A stretch of DNA of 64,000 bases from Heliocybe sulcata (Eukaryota > Basidiomycota > Agaricomycetes > Gloeophyllales > Gloeophyllaceae), in NCBI GenBank assembly GCA_004369045.1, contig ML213510.1, forward strand, positions 240,111-304,110, written 5' to 3'. The position numbers and the translations under genes were made by a program. Positions within the stretch are counted from its first letter, which is position 1. Each line of letters starts with the position of its first letter. Shown here piece after piece: positions 58,515 to 64,000 of this stretch. A model generated the notes under the pieces. That model was given only the letters and a program-made list of their open reading frames with translations, did not search any database and was not told the DNA's origin.

Positions 58515-58885
58515 CGGAGGTGCCAGCTCGGAACCGTATGCTACGCGAGATCGTAGGGTCTGGCGGAATGTCTGTACCCTTCCCACCTATACGTCGAAGT
58601 TCTCCTTGTTGTGAAATGAGGGATGCAGGCAGGTGTGCAGGGATGCGAAGGCTGGGTGCTGCGTGCAAATGCTCAAGACTGCTCAGCGAGGGTAATGATC
58701 AGTTATCTTCTGGTGCAAGCATTGAACGGACTATTGCCAGACGTATTCTGCACATTGTTATGAGCCTGACCCTCAGAGCGCTTGGCGGGCGGCTAGGACA
58801 CCTCAGAATAGATCTGTTGCCACGCACGCCCAAACGGCATTGCACAGCAGCTCTTGACCGTCAACCACTCCCAGACTTATCGCCA
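58515..58885. other. intergenic spacer upstream of the NLR gene
   Basis: About 370 bp without a recognised gene. It should hold the NUDIX 3' UTR and the NLR promoter. Base composition is still CpG-containing here, unlike the NLR body. Confidence 0.5.
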
Positions 58886-61800
58886 ATGCCGCCAAAGAAA
58901 GCTGACCGGGGTATAGCAGCGCTGGCGAGAGCCACAAGCACGCTAGCTTTGCAGCCACTTGCAGGACCTTTGACGACATCCTGGGTGTATAACGAGGGCC
59001 TGGAGACAAACAGAACCAGATCAACTGCCATTACCTCGACAATTTTGAAAGATGCACTGACAGCGGTCGCAAGCCTGGCGGATGGTGGCATAAACGTGCC
59101 TTTCTTGAAGGGATCGGCGCAGATCGCCGTGCAACTCATCGACGCCGCTCAGGTCTCGTCGCCCGCCTCCTTATCAAGCGTAATGCAACACTGACGGTAT
59201 TAAAAATGTCAGCTTGTCAAGAACAACCAAGACGACTGTAGGAGTGTGGCAAGGCTGGCTTCAGAGATAGTGCTCCACTTGGCAGACACTCTGAAAGGAC
59301 GAGACATGAGTGAGGGACTCAAGCCGGAGATCCTGAGATTCGAAAAGTATGTACCTCGCCTATTCTCATTGTCTTCTAATCTGAATTGCCTATCCCATCT
59401 TTCAAAGAAAACTCAAAGAAATCTATGGAGGGGTGAATAGTCTCGCACACACAAAATTCTATACACGTGCTGTGACCCGAACTGCAGACCAAGCCATGAT
59501 CAATGGCTGGAAGGCTGATATGGACCATGCCCACAGGCAGTTTGTGGTATGTCATTTCAGGACAGTCTTACAGTTGTATTCCAGCTCAGTTTGAAATAGC
59601 GGGGAGTTCTTGTGGATATTTCGGCAGGAAATGTGGTGATCACGACTAAACTAAACCAGCTTATATCAGGGTCAACTGGCACCTCCATGCAGATTTCACC
59701 TAGGCAAGATTTGGTATGTTCATTCACAGCTTCAGCTTCCTTGTACATAAGTTCTTACCCCCTTCGTAGCCAAAGATCAAGTATGGATGTATAATTAGCC
59801 AGTGTGATTATGAACTGACATACTGGGAAGTATCTTCCTTAGCAGGACCCCACCTCCCAAGCCACCCATCTTCTACGGAAGAGATCAGGAGACTTCAGAT
59901 GCAGTCAATCTTCTGACACTACAGGTGACTTGTCAGCCAAATCTTGCTATCCTCGGCCCAGGTGGTATGGGCAAAACAAGCCTTGCTTTGACTGTCCTCC
60001 ATTATGCAACAGTCAAGGCTCATTTCAATGATCAGGTGTACTTTGTGCCCTGTGAATCAGCTCTGAGCACTGAGCAATTGGTCTATCATATTGCCACTGT
60101 CCTTCCAATCAAGAGGAAAAAAGAAGAGGATATCTTCACAAGCATAGATACATTTCTTCAAGCAAGCTCAAGGCTACTGCTCATCCTGGATAATTTTGAA
60201 ACCCCATATTATCAAGAAAATATGCAGGAGTCAGCATTGGAGGTCCTCAATAGGATATCTAGCATTTCACAGGTGTCTCTCATCTTGACAATGAGGGCTA
60301 GTATTGCACCTGGTGATATCCAGTGGGATAGGAGCATCTCACTGCATGGAATATCTATTGAAGCTTCAAGACAAGCTTCTCTGGACACAAGCCATTCTAC
60401 TGCAGAACAGACTGTGATAGATCAGCTGTTGCAGGAAGTAGATGGTGTTCCACTTGCCATCAAGCTCATATCCAAATTGGCCCGATTTGACTCCCCAACA
60501 AATCTCCTCAAGGAGTGGCAAGAGAGAAAAACTTCAATGTTAGCAGAGACTGGAAAGGGCAGGCTGGATAATATTGAAGTCTCTATAGAGCTATCTCTGC
60601 AGGCTGCAGTTGTGAAACATTGCCAAGATGCAATACCACTTCTGGGACTTATATCATATCTGCCAGATGGTTTGCTGAGGGCAGAAGACACACTGGAAGC
60701 AAAGGCACCACATCTCCACCACAGAGCTGCAGCAAGGAGAGCCCTGAGGGAGGTAGCTCTGATGGATGACTCAGGAGAGCACATGAATGTCCTGTCCCCA
60801 GTCAGGCACTATATTTTCAAGAAGTATCCTCTTGATGCTCACCACAGAGAAGCTCTTGAAGACTACTATGAAGCACTCATTGATGAATATGATGCTACAT
60901 CCTACTCCAGTATCAATGATACTTTGCTTTTAGAAAGTAGTAATGTCATTGCTCTGATAAAGCAGGTATGCTATCATAGCAAGCTCAGTACAAAGCTCTC
61001 ACAGATAGCATACAAAATGTCATGGTTCCTGCTTCACCACAGACCCACCACAGAATTACTGGATGCCATTCAGCATGCAGGTTTAAAAGGGATGGGCCAG
61101 GAGTTTCAAGTGCAGTGCCTGTATCTTGCTGGATTGCACCTATCCATTCAAAACAGATACCTTCATGCTACACACCTGTTTACTCAGGCCATGGAGCAGT
61201 TCCAAGCCATTGGCAATCAACTAGGGACAGCTCAATGCCAGAAGAGCCTTGGAGCCATTCTGCAAATGCAGAGCAAGTATGATGAAGCCAAAAACCAACT
61301 CCAGGAGGCCATGGAACAGTTCCAAGCCATTGGGGATCCACTGGGGATAGCTGAGTGCCAGCGGAGCCTTGGAGACATCCTGCGAATGCAGTGCAAGTAT
61401 TATGAAGCCAGAAGCCAACTTCAGGAAGCCATGGAACAATTCCAAGCCATTGGCAATCAACAAGGGGCAGCTTGGTGTCAGCAGAGCCTTGGAAACATTC
61501 TGCTAATGCAGAGCAAGTATGATGAAGCCAAAAACCAACTCCAGGAGGCCATGGAACAGTTCCAAGCCATTGGGGATCAACTGGGAGCAGCTTGGTGCCA
61601 GAAGAGCCTTGGAGACATCCTGCGAAGGCAGAGCAGGTGTGATGAAGCCAGAAGCCAAGTTCAGGAAGCCAGGGAGCAGTTCCAAGCCATTGGCAATCAA
61701 CTAGGGGCAGCTTGGTGCCAGTGGAGCCTTGGAGACATCCTGCGAAGGCAGAGCAAGTACAATGAAGCCAGAAGCCAAGTTCAGGAAGCCATGGAGCAGT

Positions 61801-62252
61801 TCCGAGCCATTGGAGATCAACTCGGGGCAGCTTGGTGCCAGCAGAGCCTTGGAAACATTCTGCGAATGCAGAACAAGTACAATGAAGCCAGAGGCCAACT
61901 ACAGGAAGCCGGGGAGCAGCTCCAAGCCATTGGGGATCAATTGGGGGCAGCTTGGTGCCAATGGAGCCTTGGAGACATCCTGCAAAGGCAGAGCAAGTAN
62001 NNNNNNNNNNNNNNNNNNNNNNNNNNNNNNNNNNNNNNNNNNNNNNNNNNNNNNNNNNNNNNNNNNNNNNNNNNNNNNNNNNNNNNNNNNNNNNNNNNNN
62101 NNNNNNNNNNNNNNNNNNNTGAAGCCAGAAGCCAACTTCAGGAAGCCATGGAACAGTTCCAAGCCCTTGGAGATCGACTGGGGGCAGCTCAGTGCCAGCA
62201 GAGTCTTGATAATCTCTCACGAGTGAAGGGTGGATATGATGAAGCCTGTTAG
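58886..62252 (+). CDS. NB-ARC/TPR NLR-like STAND receptor with N-terminal helical domain
   Basis: The start MPPKKADRGIAALARATSTL opens a helical N-terminal domain with ISTILKDALTAVASLADGG-type sequence and GSAQIAVQLIDAAQ (exon 1 to 59152). Exon 2 (59213-59346) encodes LVKNNQDDCRSVARLASEIV and exon 3 from 59408 encodes KLKEIYGGVNSLAHTKFYTR. This resembles the fungal four-helix MLKL-NTD/HeLo-like domain. The linker PPPKPPIFYGRDQETSDAVN leads to the NB-ARC: P-loop LAILGPGGMGKTSLALTVL, Walker B SRLLLILDNFE, sensor-like VSLILTMRASI and GVPLAIKLI. A winged-helix-like part follows, then at least eight near-identical 40-aa TPR units. The stop after GGYDEAC is at 62252. Exon structure between 59,560 and 59,860 is uncertain. 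The array holds a 120-N gap. Known role of the class: self/non-self recognition and regulated cell death. The ligand is unknown. Confidence 0.85.
61188..62228 (+). repeat. TPR-coding tandem array, 120-nt units with 240-nt higher-order period
   Basis: Units start with GCC-ATG-GA(A/G)-CAG-TTC at 61188, 61308, 61428, 61548, 61668, 61788 and 61908, with a last unit at 62145 after the gap. Each encodes about 40 aa of the form AMEQFQAIGNQLGAAWCQQS plus LGDILRMQSKYNEARSQLQE. Units 1 and 3 are identical over 74 nt (61265-61338 versus 61505-61578), showing a 240-nt period in the first four units. Variation clusters at a few codons (N/D, K/R, Q/L, R/M/L). Confidence 0.95.
62000..62119. other. assembly gap of 120 N inside the TPR array
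   Basis: The sequence reads GAGCAAGTA before the gap and TGAAGCC after it. In complete units these strings are separated by exactly three bases, so the true gap should be 3 + 120k nt. The stated 120 is three short of one extra unit. The missing piece is probably a collapsed or unresolved whole number of repeats. Confidence 0.9.
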
Positions 62253-62452
62253 AGATGGACGATCACAGTTGACTGAAGAGAATCTTGGTAAGCCCTCCAG
62301 GCCTCTCTAGTTCATATGTTCAGATATGCGAATTTGCAGTTGGTGATCCCTGGTTTGCTGCATTCCATCTGTCATGTAGTCCACCAAATACAGCTAGTTT
62401 TTCCCAGTAGTTCCGAGCACATTGAGCAGTCCGAGCTCACACCTGACAATCC

Positions 62453-64000
62453 TCAGGTACGTCCTCTCTTCCATGTCCGCTCCTCTACCCCATCCCGTCC
62501 ACTCCCTTTCCCCTCCTTGAGGACCTTCTTTACCACTGTCTTCCACATCACATCGTTCACACCCTTCGCCTTCCCAAGTTGGTCGCGTAGTCGCTGCACC
62601 TCCGCCTCAAGCTCGGCGATGCGCGACTGTATCGGAACTGAGACACTCGCGTCGCTGGCTGCTGGCACCATTTGCTGCGTGAAATACGCATGGTCGCGGG
62701 AAAAATCGTCGTCAGGGTAGTCGCCGGGGTGTATGTACGGAGCCTGGAGCGACTCAGGCAACGAATTAGCCATTTGGGCATGTAAAGTCATTTGCGGAAG
62801 GAACATCGTCCACTCACTTCATCTTGAACGGGGAGAATTATCCCTACTTCCCTCGCCTCACGCTTCCGGGGGTCTCTCGTGCGGTCGAAGGTTACAACAG
62901 ACCGCAAGCTCGTCACTTCGCCCTGCCCCGCATTGCCCATCCCAGCACCTGGTGCAAGCTGTAAACTGACGTGCCCGACAAGATCTGGTGGCCGCATCAT
63001 GGTATTTAAATGCGTGATGATCATGTCCTTGTGAGTTGTTATCGTCCGGAGGAGTTGGTGCGAAGGGATGTCGAAGATGTGAATGATGCCAGAAGCAGTG
63101 CCGGCGAGAAGAAGGGTGCACGTAAGAGTAATGCAGAGCGACGTTATCCGCTGACTATATAACGGGTTTCTTGAATGAGTGACAACAACGGAGGCGATGA
63201 ACAGAGCTACTCACCCGACATCTATTGACATCTTCTTGGGCCCGTCGTCCCCTTCTTCACCAATCCGCACGATGTCCATCACTCCACCACCCCCGACAGC
63301 TTCGATCATAGTATTTTTGCGAGACTTCGCATGCTTGAAGAGATTCATCTGATAGACGACGCCCTCTTCTCCCGACGAAGCTGCGAAGAAGGTTCTCTCC
63401 GTAGGATCCCATGCTAGATGGGATATAGAATGCGGGAAGTGGAAGGTAGTGAGGAGTGTTTGGGAGCTTAAATCCCATAACTACAAAGAAGATGATCAGC
63501 CGGGCAGATGAATGTCGCGCAGCATGCGATGGATACCTTGACGGTATGGTCAATGGAGCTCGTCAGAAGTCTGTACCTCGGAAAACGCCCTACACCGCAG
63601 ATGAGGTCGGTGACGGGCAAGGTATGATCGCTCAATGTGCAGTACGGGACGGGTGACTCGGTTTGCAAGTTATCATCTAATAGTCTGCACATGAAATGCA
63701 TCCATAACACTCTGGTGGCGTAAAAGAGCACATACCTGGACACCTCCCAGACACTGACACCCGAGTCCTCGCTCCCTGATACGAGCGCGGCTCCGTCTGG
63801 GGTAAAACGTAGAATGGTTACTTGGCGGTAATGCGCGTCCCACGCGTTGTATAAGATGCCAGATGATATCTACTGTCGATCAATAGATTTCGTGAGTCAC
63901 GCTCTGCGAACTGTGGACGTCCACGAAAACTCGCCTCCCAAATGTATATCCGCCCGTGTGCTGTGCCACCAGCAAAGAATTCTCCTCTAGGGTCAGTGGC
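62453..64000 (-). CDS. IPI3: Ipi3/WDR18-like WD40 protein of the Rix1 complex (partial, 5' end beyond window)
   Basis: The minus strand shows WD40 blades reading in from the window edge: VTILRFTPDGAALVSGSEDS GVSVWEVS, then PVPYCTLSDHTLPVTDLICG and RYRLLTSSIDHTVKV. Further blades are ISHLAWDPTERTFFAASSGE and LCITLTCTLLLAGTASGIIH. HKDMIITHLNTMMRPPDLVG starts the family-typical insert. The C-terminal exon has RDHAYFTQQMVPAASDASVS and a coiled coil, AELEAEVQRLRDQLGKAKGV NDVMWKTVV, ending in KRGRT. The last two motifs are diagnostic of Ipi3/WDR18. Role: the Rix1-Ipi1-Ipi3 complex acts in ITS2 processing and late 60S maturation with Rea1, and also in pre-replicative complex licensing. About five introns are visible. 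The gene is convergent with the NLR, 200 bp apart. Confidence 0.88.

Noticed and set aside
61180-62220. 346-codon open frame on the minus strand of the NLR repeat
   Set aside because: The unit length is a multiple of three, so one stop-free antisense frame repeats through the array. The plus-strand frame has the NB-ARC/TPR homology.

Overview
The window is nuclear DNA from a filamentous basidiomycete, most likely an Agaricomycete (mushroom or bracket fungus). The evidence is gene density (about one gene per 3 kb on both strands), many introns of 45-65 nt with GT..AG ends, and typical families. These include a Zn2Cys6 regulator of the CAECRRLKLKC type, a STE50/Ubc2-like adaptor with C-terminal SH3 domains, a laminarinase-type GH16 enzyme and an NB-ARC/TPR NLR. 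No rRNA, tRNA, CRISPR array, transposon or virus-like element was recognised. Exon joins were made by eye from splice signals and protein family similarity, so internal boundaries are approximate unless a position is given.

Layout. 0.4-2.1 kb: TSR4/PDCD2 (+). 2.3-5.6 kb: Zn2Cys6 transcription factor (-) whose zinc cluster is split by a 12-nt microexon. 6.0-7.5 kb: coiled-coil protein (-). 7.8-10.6 kb: CUE-CCCH-SMR protein (-). 10.9-11.6 kb: unknown basic protein (-). 12.2-15.5 kb: MSC2-like zinc transporter (+). 15.7-21.8 kb: MMS22 (+). 22.1-23.7 kb: DUF1295 membrane protein (+). 23.9-25.6 kb: ZPR1 (-). 25.9-31.8 kb: ABCC transporter (+). 32.2-33.7 kb: UAA nucleotide-sugar transporter (+). 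33.9-35.25 kb: NUP53/NUP35 (-). 35.4-39.9 kb: DNA polymerase delta catalytic subunit (+). 39.9-41.4 kb: no recognisable gene. 41.4-43.0 kb: GH16 (+). 43.25-46.5 kb: PAT1 (+). 46.6-49.1 kb: Golgi-type glycosyltransferase-like protein (-). 49.5-51.9 kb: STE50/Ubc2-like adaptor (-). 52.2-55.2 kb: proline-rich protein with adaptor-like motifs (+). 55.4-57.5 kb: BRAP2/ETP1 E3 ligase (-). 57.5-58.5 kb: NUDIX hydrolase (+). 58.9-62.25 kb: NB-ARC/TPR NLR (+), with a 120-N gap. 62.45 kb to the edge: IPI3 WD40 protein (-), 5' end outside the window.

Most of the window is conserved housekeeping: DNA replication and repair (POL3, MMS22), mRNA and ribosome metabolism (PAT1, TSR4, IPI3, CUE-CCCH-SMR), nuclear pore, MAPK signalling and membrane transport. 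These genes are independent and not an operon. Several share short bidirectional spacers: NUP53/POL3, STE50/proline-rich protein, and BRAP2/NUDIX.

The clearest accessory locus is the NLR. Its NB-ARC/TPR body is almost free of CpG (I count one in 60,001-61,200), while its own first exon and all neighbours are CpG-rich. Its TPR array is built from near-identical 120-nt units with a 240-nt higher-order period. This points to past cytosine methylation or a different origin of the receptor body, plus active repeat turnover. It is the best candidate here for an unusual system: a polymorphic fungal innate-immunity or allorecognition receptor.
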